Origin: Gordionus sp. m RMFG-2023
Taxonomy: Eukaryota > Nematomorpha > Gordioida > Chordodea > Parachordodidae
Direction of reading: 5' to 3'
DNA length: 64,000 nt
NCBI RefSeq assembly: GCF_954871325.1
Contig: NC_088779.1
Location: 19,904,846 to 19,968,845 of the forward strand
Shown: piece after piece, positions 1 to 12,230 of the stretch
Position numbering within the stretch: position 1 is the first letter of the stretch
How the letters are laid out: each line of letters begins with the position of its first letter
The notes under the pieces: generated by a model
Database searches by the model: none
What the model was told of the DNA's origin: nothing
The model's input: only the letters and a program-made list of their open reading frames with translations
Translations under genes and position numbers: made by a program

Positions 1-1069
1 ATTGGCTCAAGTAGAGGCTATTGAAAATCATTTCGTGTAAATGCCTTTTACATTTCGTCAAAGCAATGGCAGACTTTAATGTCACACTTTTAAATGCGTT
101 TTAATGAATGAATCATCAGTCTATGTTAGTATTGATATCATTGGCAACAATGTCTATCAAAGGTTATTATTTTATTTTTCCTGCTTACTATTTTAATTTT
201 TGTCATGGTTTTCTCCTTCTTGCTCAAATAAGGATATGTTACTTTTTTCTCCATCTGACTATTTTAATTTTTGACATGGTTTTCCCCTTTGCTCAAATTT
301 GGATATATTACTTTGTTTTTTCTCCTGATATTTTAATTTTTGTCATAGTTCTCCCCTTCTTTGCTCAATTTTGGATATGTTACTTTAATATTTCCTGAAA
401 AAGGAATCTTTAGGTCTTTTTCCAATTTTTGTGATATAGGTATACATGACCTGTAAAGATCAAGATCTTAAGAATAACTTTAATTTAGATTTGTATGATA
501 TATTGGCAAATATTATTTAGTTGGCTCTTTATGTGTCGTTGTTTCAAGTTAATCCGTCGAGTTTGAGGCCGCGAAAACTAATTTTTGTCGAATAGGAAAA
601 GGTTTGAGATCTCTATTATCTTTGACTTCAAAATCATTTCTCCCGATAAACATTGCTTTTGGGTTCTCCTATTAGGATGACAGATTCTCGCACATCTTGA
701 AATATTTCCTGCATTATTTTTTTAAATATTTTCCGAATATTTTTTTAAAATATATTTTTGTAAACCGAGCCTGGCCCGAAATATTTTAAAATTTTTATTC
801 AGTTAAACTGGCGGGTATCATCTATCCAATTTCTAAAAAATATAATGCCCGTTTATTAATTAATAAAGCAAAATATTAATTTTTTTCGAAATTCTTGGAT
901 TTTATTTCTGGTTAAAAGTTTTCAAAAATGACAAACAATTTAATCCTAATCTTTAATTATACAATGAAAATTGGTCATTTTTGACCCAGGGTTAGGAGGT
1001 TGGGATCATTATTATTTTTAATTTATTTTTTATTACATTTACATATTATGCATATAAAAATAAATATAG
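1..1069. other. Upstream intron/intergenic stretch, no exon confidently recognised
   Basis: This lies 5' of the first recognisable phosphorylase kinase exon. The gene must have upstream exons, because the first exon seen starts in phase. A short candidate around 531-585, reading ALYVSLFQVNPSS, loosely resembles the helical segment expected there, but I could find no convincing donor, so I do not call it. Positions 108-398 repeat the theme TTTTAATTTTTGTCATGG about three times at roughly 65-bp spacing, which is a small decayed tandem repeat rather than a coding region. Positions about 760-830 carry a worn GCCTGGCCCGAAATATTTT motif shared with MITEs at 29211 and 42829. Confidence 0.4.
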
Positions 1070-4000
1070 GGGAAGAAGCATCCGATTATTTGCTAAATCT
1101 AAGTCCTTACGAAATGAAAATGATTTTGTACAACATTTTGAGTGGGCGCGAGTTTAATATAGGTTTATAAAAAAATTATATTATAAATATATTTTTTTTA
1201 AAGTAAATTATTTTATAAATTTCTATCATATTACAAACACTATAAAAATTAAAAACTATATAATACAATTTTATATTGAGTCCCCAAAAAGGAACCATAA
1301 TTATGTCTAAAAATTTTTACTTGAATTTTTTAATTAAAAAAATTTATACAATCGATTTTAAAATGATTTGCTTGACAGTATTATTTAATAATTTCTCCCT
1401 CGGTAATTTTGTCTTTTTAAATATAGAGAAAATAATTCAATATTTTTCAGGATCCACTTGGGTTCCCGAGAAAGATGGCACAGTTTCTATTAAAGAACCT
1501 CGCAACATTGATGACTTTAAAATGTCTATGAAAAAGGTATACATTGTTTTCATTAACACATGATCAATCTTTTCAATGAAATAAATAAACGATATTAAGA
1601 CAAAAATTCCATAAAAATGCAAATATTAGGAACATCCCCCTAGTTTTAATTTGTTAAGTTGATGTTGTAAATTCAAGTAGTTCATAGGTTCTGGACTTAG
1701 GAGACAACTTCTTAGACGAAGTTCCAGATTAATTAAAAAAAGAGTTTAATAAAATTTGGTCGTTGTTTAGTAAAATCTTATGCACTTCCCCCCCCCCCCC
1801 CCCATTTCGAAAAAATTTTTATGGGGTATTTTTGTCTTTCAAAATCTTCAGAATATGTCCGGGAATCAGGGAAAATTTTATTAGCCCTTTCAAATTATTC
1901 TTTAAAGCCGAGACAACAAATTAATTATCAATACACCTTTTTTTACTTCCATTTTATGATGTTAAATGACTTTTGACCCTTATTTGAGTAGTTAAGAGAG
2001 GGAGGGGGGGGGTGATTATATTATAGAAAGTAATCACTATCTAAAGTAGAAATGTAAGTAGTGGCAAAATGTAAATTACTGGACTAAGGCACTCTAACAA
2101 ATCTTTTTTGACAGCATTTCATTATAATTGAGATGATTATATCCTGGGCCGTGCCAAGACTTTTGGTTGGCAGGAGAGAAAATGAAGACCCCTAATTCCC
2201 TAATTAAAAAATCGTAAAATAAAAAATGGGGATTCGTGAATGAGCAGCTTGGAAAAATGATGAAAAATATACGCGTAAAAAATAGTTAACAAATTTTTTT
2301 TTATTATAAAATTCATAATCATATATAAGATTATGACAATGATAATAAAAATAATTATTTTTAAAAAAATTTTAACAAAATCTAATCGTAAACATCTGAA
2401 TCAAGGGAATTCCTATTCCTCAGACAGAACACACAACTCAATATTTTTAAATTTAACTATTGTTCCTTTTTAGGAACTCAATTATGTTTTTCCTAAAATT
2501 AATGTTAAAATTGAATGAAAACTTTTAATAAACGAGCTCTTCTTAAAAAAAAGAAATAAAAGAATTTTTCATTCAAAATTTGTTTAGAATAAATGAAACG
2601 CCGCTCACCATATTTTTTCGAAAAAAACAGTTTTTTTACTTACTACCCCATATAATTTGAACGTTGTAAGCACAACTTAGTAATATTTACAAAAAAATTT
2701 AAATTACAATTTACTTTTATTGCATTGAACAAAATTTGGCCTATAAATTATTGTAGCAGTATTAGCGTTGGGGGTTCATTTAAAATGGAATAAGCTAGGC
2801 CCTCAATAAAGTTTTTGAAGATTTTGAGGTAATATTTGATGATTTTAATCTTTAGAGATTTTTATTTTGATTATAACTTCTTTTTTTTAAATGAATGAAT
2901 AAGCCTTTACATTTTCATAAGGTTATATACGCTACTCATTTGGGTTTATAATAAAAAAGTATTTTTTAAATATTATTCGCAGAGAATTAGCAGTCGCATA
3001 GGCGCATTAACTGATGCTAAAGATCCTAACAAAGTTGAGATTCCTTTGCACGGGCAATGGTTAAGAAGGCGTAGACTCGATGGCTCCCTGAATAGAGTTC
3101 CTGTCAATTTTTATCCAAATATTTGGTCAATATTAGAAAAAGTAAGCTTATTAATAGTAAAAATATCAAATAAATTTTGTTTTTGTTTACAAACTTACAT
3201 CATATTAAGGACTATTAATTAAATTAGCGTTCCTTTTAATTATAATTTATATTTCATCATTTTGATAAGAAGAGGAAAAAATGAATTTGTAGGCCCTCAA
3301 AATGTTAAATTTTTATTTATTATTTACAAGTGCCATACGTTGCAGGTAGCCGGAAAATTGATCGATAGTAATCTCACCAATGAGGTCGAATATTATCTAT
3401 ATATTAATTATATTTACATCTCGGCGAAAACTAAGTTTCATCTATCACTGTCCTTTTAAAAACCAATTCATTTTCATTTTATAAATTGTATTTTAAAATT
3501 AATACATTTTCAAAAAATTAATTGTTTACATTTTTTAACTATGCCTGACTCTGGAAACAGAATTCTTTTCATCTTCATGTCCTCTTCTTTTTTCAAATAT
3601 TCATTCCCGAATAGTTTAAAAAAATCAATTGAACTGAATATGTTTTATTTATTTATTTACACTTTAAAGATGACGCCAGAAGAAATGAAATTTTCTCTCC
3701 ACATAGAATCCATTATTAACCTCTTACCCCATCCAGAATACCGGCAATTGATAGTTGAGGGTTTATCCTCTCTCATAGCTCTAACCGATGCGCAATTACG
3801 CGTTACATTTCCCAATGTTATCGATATGGATAAAATTGTCCAAAAAGCTAATCAAATATTTTTGAACGATCAGGTAAATTTAATTATTAATAAGCTAACA
3901 GTCCATATCTCTTTCTAAAAGAAGAGAATAAGTATCTACCATAGTTATTAGGTTAATGAATAAATGAATTGATATGGGATACTTACTATTAAGTTTTATT

Positions 4001-4262
4001 TTTAAAAAAAAAGATAAATTAATAATTTTTGTATTTCCGCAAAATATTTTTTTGTTAAAAGAAAAAAGTAGACGGGGATGCGACTCTATGTTGCGCTGGT
4101 TCCAAGCCCTTGTCATGCGGGGGAGTTGAGGGTATATGCCAGATATTTTACGATTCCGCTCCTAGTGGCAAATATGGAACCATAAGTTACATGTGCAGAT
4201 CCCTGGCCGGTATTATAAAGATAGAACTTTTGGACGAAAAATCTCAATGCCACGTCAATTAA
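1070..4262 (+). CDS. Phosphorylase b kinase regulatory subunit alpha/beta, C-terminal six exons (partial)
   Basis: Regulatory subunit of the phosphorylase kinase holoenzyme, which phosphorylates glycogen phosphorylase. Exons inferred from GT-AG sites and consistent phase: 1070-1162, 1451-1536, 2983-3141, 3331-3384, 3670-3873 and 4062-4262, giving about 265 residues. Family landmarks appear in the expected order: [62 protein letters not shown] and [11 protein letters not shown]. The segment between the second and third landmarks is shorter than in vertebrates. The protein ends QCHVN, so the last four residues (CHVN) sit where vertebrate subunits carry a farnesylated CaaX box. The alpha-type reading is favoured by [10 protein letters not shown] and the CaaX, but alpha and beta are hard to separate from the C-terminus alone. 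The N-terminal glucoamylase-like part is outside the window. It is convergent with the Trunk-like gene 755 bp downstream. Confidence 0.93.
2146..2810. repeat. Possible non-autonomous hAT-like insert in a phosphorylase kinase intron
   Basis: The 1.4-kb intron 1537-2982 carries the motif CCTGGGCCGTGCCAAG near 2144 and an approximately inverted GCTAGGCCCTC near 2797, resembling hAT terminal sequences. Poly-C and poly-G runs at about 1790 and 2003 fit old hAT ends as well. No target duplication was found, so boundaries are approximate and the call is weak. Confidence 0.25.
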
Positions 4263-5016
4263 ATAAATAATAAAAAAAGATGTACCTTTTTTAAAAACTA
4301 CCTCTAAATTGGATCGTTTTTTGTTTCGAAAAAATAAATCAAAATTTCCCCCATTTTTTAAGAAAATCTCTTATTTATCTTAGGATTCTGTTTAACAAGT
4401 ACATATATTTTAAAGAAATTTTCTTCGTTTTACAGTTTAGTTTATGTATATTTTAAAAATTTTTTTAATACCCTGCATTATTAAAAGTTTATTATCTTAT
4501 TATATCAAGTATCTTATTTACTATTTTATTTTTAAAATGTTTTAAAAAATCATTATATTTTTCCCGCTCTTTTTTACATGTGCTGCATTAAAATATAATA
4601 ATTGTTGTAAGTAAATTGTCAAAAAATAATATTTTTTTAAAATTATTTTTATTATCGATATTTTTATATAGTATTATAATATAAATAATATTTGTTATAA
4701 ATATTTGACAAAAAAAACATTTAATAAAGCTATATACATTTATCATTAAACAACCGATGCGACGTAGTGATATAAAAAAAAATTTAGATAATTTATAGTA
4801 CGCGATCTCTTGACTTGATATTTCATTTGACGCTTCCTTAAGGGGAGTTAAGTGGGTGGAATGGTGGATCTTATAGCCTCTTTTGGTTGGAAATGTTAGG
4901 TTTTGAGTAAATAAACGACTTCTAAACTCCCCCCCCCACACTTTTAATTTATAATAATTTGTTTATTTTCCGAAAATTACGACCAAAAAGTAAATTTGAA
5001 TCGATCGATTTTATTT
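4263..5016. other. Intergenic region between two convergent genes
   Basis: AT-rich 754-bp stretch between the 3' ends of the phosphorylase kinase and Trunk-like genes. It should hold both poly(A) regions; AATAAA-like words are too common in this composition to pick one. A poly-C run lies at about 4929. I see no gene. Confidence 0.5.
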
Positions 5017-6159
5017 TTACGAATGTCCACAATCACAACAAAACACGACGGACCTTTCTTCGAATAGCCATTCCTCCATGAATTCTTTTTGTAACTTACC
5101 ATCGCCGAGGAAAGAATTGTAAAAATTTTGCATAACCCCTTTATTTTCTATCGCTAGCTTGTATTGGTTTTCATATTGAATCTCGTCACTGGTCGAATCT
5201 ATGCAGGAATACCCAGCCTTTTCTTTTCTTCTTCTTTTGAGTATTTTTACGGTGAACGCCCTAGGAACGCAATTGTAAAAGGAGTAAAAGCATTTTTTGG
5301 TAATGCACTCGATAGTTCTCAGGTATCGGGGAAAGTGGTCAGGGCCCAAGTCCTTCCAAATCTCTTTGGATTCGCACTTCCAAGGCTTGAAATTTTCACT
5401 TTTGGGTGAAGAAAATATGGGTGAGTGTTTGGAGTTTTTTCTTTGTGTTTTGTGAGCTGGTTGATAATACGAACGCTTGTTTCGCTGATTAATATGACTC
5501 GTCGATTTGTTGTTGTAGATGGTCAAAGATAAAGATTGAGCTAACTTCGAATAAGATATTATCGTTGAATTGATTCGGGTCTTTCTATGGGTCGTTTTGG
5601 AGAAGGTGCGGGGGATTTCTCTTTTGATTTCTTTCTTATTGGCAACGTGAACAAGCTCCTTTGTATAATGTGGGCCCACTGCGAAAGGTAAAATTTCATC
5701 TGATAACGTGTACTCTTCGTCGTTTATAAAGCCTTTGAACTCTGGTATTATAGAACGTGTGCTAGGATTTAATTGAATTTGCGAGTACATAGATGGTCTA
5801 CTGATTGACATGTAACGAGCGTTGAAAGCATTGCCCAGCATTATGGTTAGATCTATCGTGGAAGTCGTTTGACAAAAAACCTTTTTGGGGACGATCAGAT
5901 CTGGTTGTAATGTGGGTTTTTCAGCATATCTTACCACCCTTTTTAAACCTAATTTTTCTAACAAAAATTCTTTTAATGGGTCTATTGGTTCTCTCTCTGT
6001 TTTCGCATGCTTTTTATGATGTATTCTATGCGTTTGATAAATTTGAGGAAAGATTTGAGGAGTACAGGTTTTGAGTAAGATCATTAAAAGGACCAACAAC
6101 GAATTTATTCTCCCGCGCTGAAAGACTATTATACCTAAGGAGCTAATTGTAAGACGCAT
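5017..6159 (-). CDS. Trunk-like secreted cystine-knot ligand
   Basis: Single-exon frame of 380 residues. Residues about 18-32 form a hydrophobic signal-peptide core after basic residues. The middle is basic and poorly conserved, and carries RNKR at 226-229, a furin-type R-x-K-R cleavage site. The C-terminal 120 residues hold eight cysteines (262, 285, 290, 297, 319, 374, 375, 377) with the motifs DLGPDHFPRYLRTIEC, NCVPRAFTVKILKRR and EEWLFEERSVVFCCDC. These match the cystine-knot domain of Trunk, the Torso receptor ligand of arthropods, which is matured by proteolysis. Expected to be extracellular. PTTH and noggin-like knots are alternatives, but the PRYLRT and FTVKxLKRR pattern favours Trunk. 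It is longer than Drosophila Trunk (about 226 residues), mainly in the propeptide. A start at Met26 would cut into the signal core, so Met1 is preferred. Confidence 0.82.
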   Translation of the reverse strand: MRLTISSLGIIVFQRGRINSLLVLLMILLKTCTPQIFPQIYQTHRIHHKKHAKTEREPIDPLKEFLLEKLGLKRVVRYAEKPTLQPDLIVPKKVFCQTTSTIDLTIMLGNAFNARYMSISRPSMYSQIQLNPSTRSIIPEFKGFINDEEYTLSDEILPFAVGPHYTKELVHVANKKEIKREIPRTFSKTTHRKTRINSTIISYSKLAQSLSLTIYNNKSTSHINQRNKRSYYQPAHKTQRKNSKHSPIFSSPKSENFKPWKCESKEIWKDLGPDHFPRYLRTIECITKKCFYSFYNCVPRAFTVKILKRRRKEKAGYSCIDSTSDEIQYENQYKLAIENKGVMQNFYNSFLGDGKLQKEFMEEWLFEERSVVFCCDCGHS

Positions 6160-7701
6160 TATTTTGTCTTATTATATTATTTATCGAACCTAGCTTTGGT
6201 GACCTGCAAATAATTTTTTAAAAAAAATAACTCAAATTATAATTTTAAATCCTCATATAGACAGTGGCATTGCTTGGTATGGGAAAAAAAGTGACCCACA
6301 GCATAGTAAAAAAAAATTTAATAAGCGAGCGGGTAACAAAAATTAAAACAATAACCGGGTGGGGTTTTAAATCTTTTGAAGCGAGATGGGTATGAGTGAC
6401 CAACCTACATTTAATTTTTTTTTAAATTAATTATCTTATAATAAGTATAAAGCAAGTTCTCTTAATATTAATACTTGAACAAAATGAAATAATATATTCA
6501 GATAAAATAATGGATGACCAGAGCATAGACGTAAGATAAAAATTAAATCAATATTTTTAATAACTCCAAAACGGTATATAATAAAACTTTGTTAAATCTA
6601 ATTTTTATTATTATAATCACGATAATATTTACCTGTATTAATTTAATATTTTATAATACTGGGTAGAATATCAAGGCTATGGTATAAAATAGAATGATAA
6701 ATGAATAAGAAGCGGTAGTTTTTGAATCATTTTTTTCTTGTCTTTTCGAGTAGGATTGTGAAATGTGAGGTTAGAAAAAAAACTTGTAATATAAAGAATC
6801 TTCAAAAAATAGGCATATTTTAATAGGAAGGTGTTATTTTTAACAGATTGATATCAAATCAAATATTACAAAAAAATTTTAATAATTATTTTTGGGTAAA
6901 GAAATTGACCATCATAAAATATGAAAAAAATTATGTAAATGATAAAAATTGAATGGCTATTTATCTTTTTTTTAATATAACTTATTGTGTCTTTGTACAT
7001 GATAATGATTAAGAAAAAAATTGTTTTAAAAATGATATGTACATTTATACCTTTTGTATTGTTTTTAAAGCCTTGTTTTTTTTCAAGTAATGAGGTGTAA
7101 AATGTTTGCAAAAATTGTTACCTTAATAATAATTTATCAACCGTTTTTATACAACAATTAATTATAAATAATTATCTCTACATTGTTCTTGCTTATTTAG
7201 CGTAGCAAAGGCATTATCATTTTTATTTTCTTTCAAAAATGTAATGTCTTACTGGCACCTTAACTCTGATACTTTCTGGATAATTTTATTTTAACTTTTA
7301 AACTTATTAAACACCATTTTGGGAATTAATTTTTTTTAAATCAACCTCAAAAAATTTGATAATTATATAAATATTGCAAAATAATTTATTAGTAATATAT
7401 TGATTATAATTTGTCATAAATAAACGATATCATTTTTATTTCACACATTTACCCATATTTTCGAAGATATAAATTAAAATAAGTGATTATTTATAAATAA
7501 GATAATTAGGGATTGTTCTTGACGTGAGGAGCTGAACGCGCTTGGTGGGAAGTTTAGAAAGCTTGTGGATTAAGTTTACGATTTCTACTCTGATCTTTGC
7601 TCATCTTACGAATTAAATGACTGATTTTTTTAGATCCATTTTTTTTGTAAAAAAACAAACCCAAATTTTGACGCGTTTTATTATTTTTTTTAAAAAATCT
7701 T
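6160..7701. other. Intergenic region
   Basis: About 1.5 kb of AT-rich sequence between two minus-strand genes. It should hold the Trunk-like promoter (just above 6160) and the 3' UTR of the membrane-protein gene. No repeat ends, protein similarity or RNA gene were recognised. Confidence 0.5.
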
Positions 7702-9519
7702 TTATACGTAAAAAGGTTTTGTCAATTTAGGAGTTAAAAATTTGGTAACGAATTTATGCGGTATTTTATTAACGAAAATCAGCGATAAAATGTACGTTTG
7801 ATTGACAAATTTGCGGATGTTTGACTTATGTCCGGTGGGCTGGTTATTTTTCTTTCCATTTTCTACATCGGCGGGTTGAAAAGCTATTTGAACGTTCGGT
7901 TCCTTGTATCTTACCAATATCCATAAATAAAAAGTTATGATGATCAAGGATATCGTTAAAAAAACTATAACACAGGCCTCCATAATAATATCTCTTTTTA
8001 GTTTTTTGAAACTGGTGTTAGGCGATAAAGTATTGCTATATAAACTTCTCTTACGATTAGTAGATGTTTCAATTTTTAAGATGTCATCCATCAATTTTGA
8101 AGAATGATGGTTGCCATTTTCGATCACGTTTGATAATGACTTTTCGATTAATTTATAGCGATTTATATCCAAGGCTAATAAACCAGTTTCTGTTACAGCT
8201 ACAATTAAGTACTTAGGATTTCGGCGCTTTACCTTTCCCTTTTCGCAATACTCGTTTAGCGTTGTCTTTGATCATAAATAAATAAAAATAGTTTTGTGTT
8301 AAAATAATTATAAACATTGATATATGAGGGGAATCCCCCCCCCCTCCTTAGCAAGTTTGCCAGATTTCGTAAATATCATTTTAGCTAATAAAAATTATCC
8401 TTCTGCATCCCATCAGGCTACCTTCCCAAAAAATTAGTATATAATATTATTATTAAAATGTTTAAAAGTTTTTTAAAAAAAATTAGGTAAATTATATTTT
8501 TAATTAAATCCTGCCAAAAGCCTCCAAAAAATTGGGCCTAAATCTTTCAATAAAAGTTATGGTAAAATAGAAAACTCAAAGGTTCTTCCACTTTACTAAA
8601 TCTTAGATATTACTATGAGGATAAATGATAATATTTGATTTACAAATTCTATTTTTTTTTAAAATAAAAAAACCTGTACAAGTTCTTCCCATTTTTTGAA
8701 ACTTCTTCGAAACACAACGTAGACTATGGATCCTGCTGATTCCTCTATGAGATTCCAGTGAAAGCAGAGTGAATTATGATGAGAATATTTCTTAATTTCG
8801 AATTCAATTTTTAAAATATCATTTTTGTAAGCCCGTCCATCTACAAATCTTAACGGATTTAATTTAGGGTTTCTTGATACGAAATTACAAGATGTTTGGC
8901 AACCAGAGAACTGTAAAAATAAATAGTCATTAAAAAAAGGTAAAGGAATAAATTTTGTTTCAAATTTTTTTTGAAAAAAATATTAAACAATAATCTTACG
9001 CAAATAGATGACTCTATGCAGACATTTTCCCATATAGGTTGAATGTATAACATTTCACACAAATCCCAGCACTAAATTAACAAAATAAATATCAAGACGT
9101 TAGTTATATTTCATTCAGGTAAAAATGGCTTATGTCAAAAAATCTTACCATCATCATATTATTCTGATATGTGTCGTTGCCAATACTCGGATAAAACTAT
9201 ATTCATTTATGTTAAAAAAAAATAAATCATATTATACTATAAAATTAACAGAGGTAGAATTAATTATTATATATATTAATGTTTTTTATAATTTTTAAAT
9301 TTTACAAAAATTATCAATAAAAAATAAAATTACCTGATTCAAGCAATGAGTGCGACATCTGCCAATATTAATGCGATTTACGTCTGTGTTGCGAAAGAGA
9401 AATTTGTTAGTTTTAGGATTTTTGAATTTTTTATCCTTGCAAATAATGGATTTTGGAAGTGATAGGAGAAGGATGATCGATGATATAACGAATAGGCCAA
9501 AACGAATTCTAGAATTCAT
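7702..9519 (-). CDS. Cysteine-rich type I membrane protein, anosmin-like ectodomain
   Basis: Four exons with phase-0 GT-AG junctions: 9519-9334, 9071-9000, 8910-8674 and 8265-7702, encoding 352 residues. Residues 1-26 form a signal peptide. A cysteine-rich part follows (RCRTHCLNQ, CWDLCEML, WENVCIESSIC, GCQTSC). Residues about 105-175 look like a fibronectin III module (LCFHWNLIEESAGSIVYVVF). A single transmembrane helix spans about 262-283, followed by a basic cytoplasmic tail of about 69 residues. The cysteine-rich plus FnIII layout recalls anosmin-1, but anosmin lacks a transmembrane helix and has a WAP domain that I do not see, so function is not assigned. A small extra exon near 9150-9180 is possible but not in phase. 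Confidence 0.72.
8318..8440 (+). repeat. Terminal fragment of the composite-element end family
   Basis: Inside the last intron of the membrane-protein gene. A poly-C run followed by AAATATCATTTTAGCTAA and nearby sequence matches the outermost 120 bp of the structure at 38501-58309 (there GAATATCATTTTAAGCTAA). It shows the end family exists as separate small copies elsewhere in the genome. Confidence 0.55.
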
Positions 9520-11140
9520 AATTCTTTTTAAATAAAATTTTTTTCAGGCTTTTAAGAAAGTATATATATTTTATTAAATTTTTTTTTCGATAATTTTCTT
9601 TAGAAATATAAAGATTTTTGAAAAAGTCGTTGCCGAATTAAGAAATAAAATTATTTTTTCTTATGTATATGTTAAAAAATTGATTTTTGTGACACAGTCG
9701 TGTGACATTTTTTGTTTAGTTTAATAAAAGGGTATACTATATAAAGTTTTAATGTTTCCGGGAAAAAAATGAATAAACAATTTAAATATTTTTTAATTGT
9801 CCAGTTTTTTATAGGTATACTTATTTTTTGTTACCTTTTTTACATTTAGATGAAAAGTAAAAGTTAACCGGATATTCATCACTTAATAAAAAAAATACTT
9901 TAAATTCCAGAATTAGTTCAATCGATTGGTCCAAAATGATAAAAGAATGATGATAAGAAATTTTGAATAAGGATTTTTGATAACTATTTTTTTTAAAGAT
10001 TAGTAAATTTTTACTAAAAAAATAAATATTTATTGTGGCAAAATTGAAAAATATGGTCCAACTATATTTATCATAAAGAGTAAACAAATGTCCTAGTTTT
10101 TGCAGTGTGATTTAAATAGCTTAAAACCATAATATTCTTTTTTTACATTACAGTAACATATTCGAAAATACTATACAAGATTATTATAAGATGGCATGTG
10201 TTTTTTGTAATGATTTTCATTAAAAAAAAGAAAATTTTATATGTAATAATTGTAATTTTATATGGAAAGACATTGAATAAAACCACATTTTAAAATTTTT
10301 AGAACAGGTAATAAAGTAAGAAAACAAGTAAAGATTAAGAACAGGACAGGTATTTTTCAATTGACGATATTTTAATCCATGTAAACGTGTTTTTTCAATG
10401 TTTTTTTTAAATGAAAATAAAGATAATGAAATTAAATTATATACTTAAGGTCAAATAATTACCTTAAATAAATGTATTTTTCATCGATAATATGTAAATG
10501 CAGGTAACCAGTCCAAGAGATGATCAAATCATATATAGAGTATAAGGTATCAAACAAAATTAAATCTATAATAAATAGTTGAAAGGGTTATCATAATTTT
10601 AAATTTTTATTTATAAATCATAAAAGAAATTTTTTAATGAATAATCTTATTTATTCTGATTTTTATCTAATTAGTAATCTTTATTTTTTTTGTCATACTT
10701 CCTTTTGGCAAACATCCCATTCACTCTTAAATCTTAGGCCTTAGAAACAGTGGAGTCTTTAAGGGGGAAAGAAGCTTTGCAAGTAACTATAAAATAAAAT
10801 TTAGGTATAATTTTAAAAAAAATTCGAAATATTTTGTTGGAAGCAGCTTCGACTCCCCTCAAACTCGATGAAATATCACATCTCCCAGGAGAGACCGGGA
10901 TTGGAAGATGCCGATAAGTTGAAGGCCAATAAAATTAAAGCTAAAGGATTTATTATCTATTGCTCTTGTTTAATCCCGAGCATATTTAAATACTAATCGT
11001 GAAATAGTGCATCATTAATATTGATTCGTTTTTATTTGTAAATAGTTTGCTATTCTTGTGAATAATAAAATTCGTAATTGAACTATTCGAATAAATTGTT
11101 TTATTAAATAATTATTAAAAAATATTATATAATAAATGAC
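9520..11140. other. Intergenic region
   Basis: About 1.6 kb with very high A+T. It should contain the promoter of the minus-strand membrane-protein gene just above 9520. I see no gene, RNA or clear repeat boundary until the hAT element at 11141. Confidence 0.5.
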
Positions 11141-11862
11141 CAGATTTGTTAAAGTAGCGCGCTAGCATAGAACGCTATCTTTTTTTGGTAGCTATAGCTA
11201 ATAGCGCGATACTTTTTAAAAAATAGGCTTCAGTTATAACGCGCTATTTTTTTAAAATATAACTTTAAACATGAAAATTAAAATATAATTTCATTATGAA
11301 TTATAATTTTAGTTTTTATTATTTTATTTTGAATTTGTAAACCCAAATCAACTAGTATAAATTATCAAAATTGTGGAAGCAAAGGATATCGATGTAAAAC
11401 CGTGTGAGTCAAATTCAGATGAGAATATTAATGAAGAAGTTACACAAGACGAAAATGGAATTTTTGAAAAGTTTCCATTTCCAAAATTTCAAATGCATTT
11501 TAATAAGTATGAAAAATCAAAATCGGGCTATAAATTCATGATTAAATTGTAAAAAAAAATATCTTTTAATAATTCGATACAACCTTAAAAAACATCTATA
11601 AAGGAAATTTTATTTTTAAATTCTATTCATATTTTATTTTAAGAGTACTCGTACAAATTTTTTCAAAGAGATTAATATATAAATACTTTTAGTTTAATTT
11701 ATAAAATGTTGATTTTTTTTATATATCATAACCAAAAATAAAAAAAGATTTCTTAGTAATTTTTTTTTTAAAGTAGCGATAGTTAATTACACGCTATTTG
11801 ATTTTGACGGGTTTAGCGGTAGCGCGCTACCTTTATTTGGCAAATAGCTGTATCGGTCGCTG
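11141..11862 (+). mobile_element. hAT element of the TAGCGCGCTA family, short decayed copy
   Basis: The left end CAGATTTGTTAAAGTAGCGC matches the left end of the element at 12231. Subterminal TAGCGCGCTA words occur at both sides. Flanks TAAATGAC (11133-11140) and TATATGAC (11863-11870) are an 8-bp target duplication with one difference. Inside, about 11380-11550 reads like the N-terminus of the same transposase (FPFPKFQMHFNK, then SGYKF), with the cysteine-bearing part and everything after it missing. It is non-autonomous. Confidence 0.72.
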
Positions 11863-12230
11863 TATATGACTTATACAACATAAAATAAAATAAAATTCAT
11901 TACACATAAATTATATCAATTTTTCAATAATCCAATCATAAAAAATATTACTTCCTAATAAAACTTTAACTCCTAATATTATTATCCTTAGTTAATGATT
12001 TTATCACAGAATAATTAGTCAAGGATCCGAATCATACCGTGTAGGTTCGGTTCAAGTTAAGGTTCAGATAAGAATAACAGTTCAGACCCAGTTATTAAAG
12101 AAATTATAATATTATTTAATTTTGAAAAAAAAAACGTGACACTTTTTACACACAAACTTATTAGAATTATATTTTTTTAAATTTTAGCGCTCATCCTAAA
12201 ATAATTATATTAAGCTTATAAGATTAAAAT

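Noticed and set aside
108-398. Open frame of 96 codons with a hydrophobic repeating peptide
   Set aside because: The repeats come from a decayed DNA tandem (TTTTAATTTTTGTCAT); T-rich sequence gives Phe/Ile/Tyr-rich frames by chance.
531-585. Additional upstream phosphorylase kinase exon
   Set aside because: The peptide is only loosely like the expected helix, and no donor preserves the frame into the exon at 1070.
4588-4941. Minus-strand frame of 117 codons
   Set aside because: Composition follows the AT-rich DNA, no similarity recognised, and it lies in the intergenic gap between two convergent genes.
9821-10087. Minus-strand frame of 88 codons
   Set aside because: Phe/Ile/Lys-rich with no motif, no splice structure and no conservation evidence.
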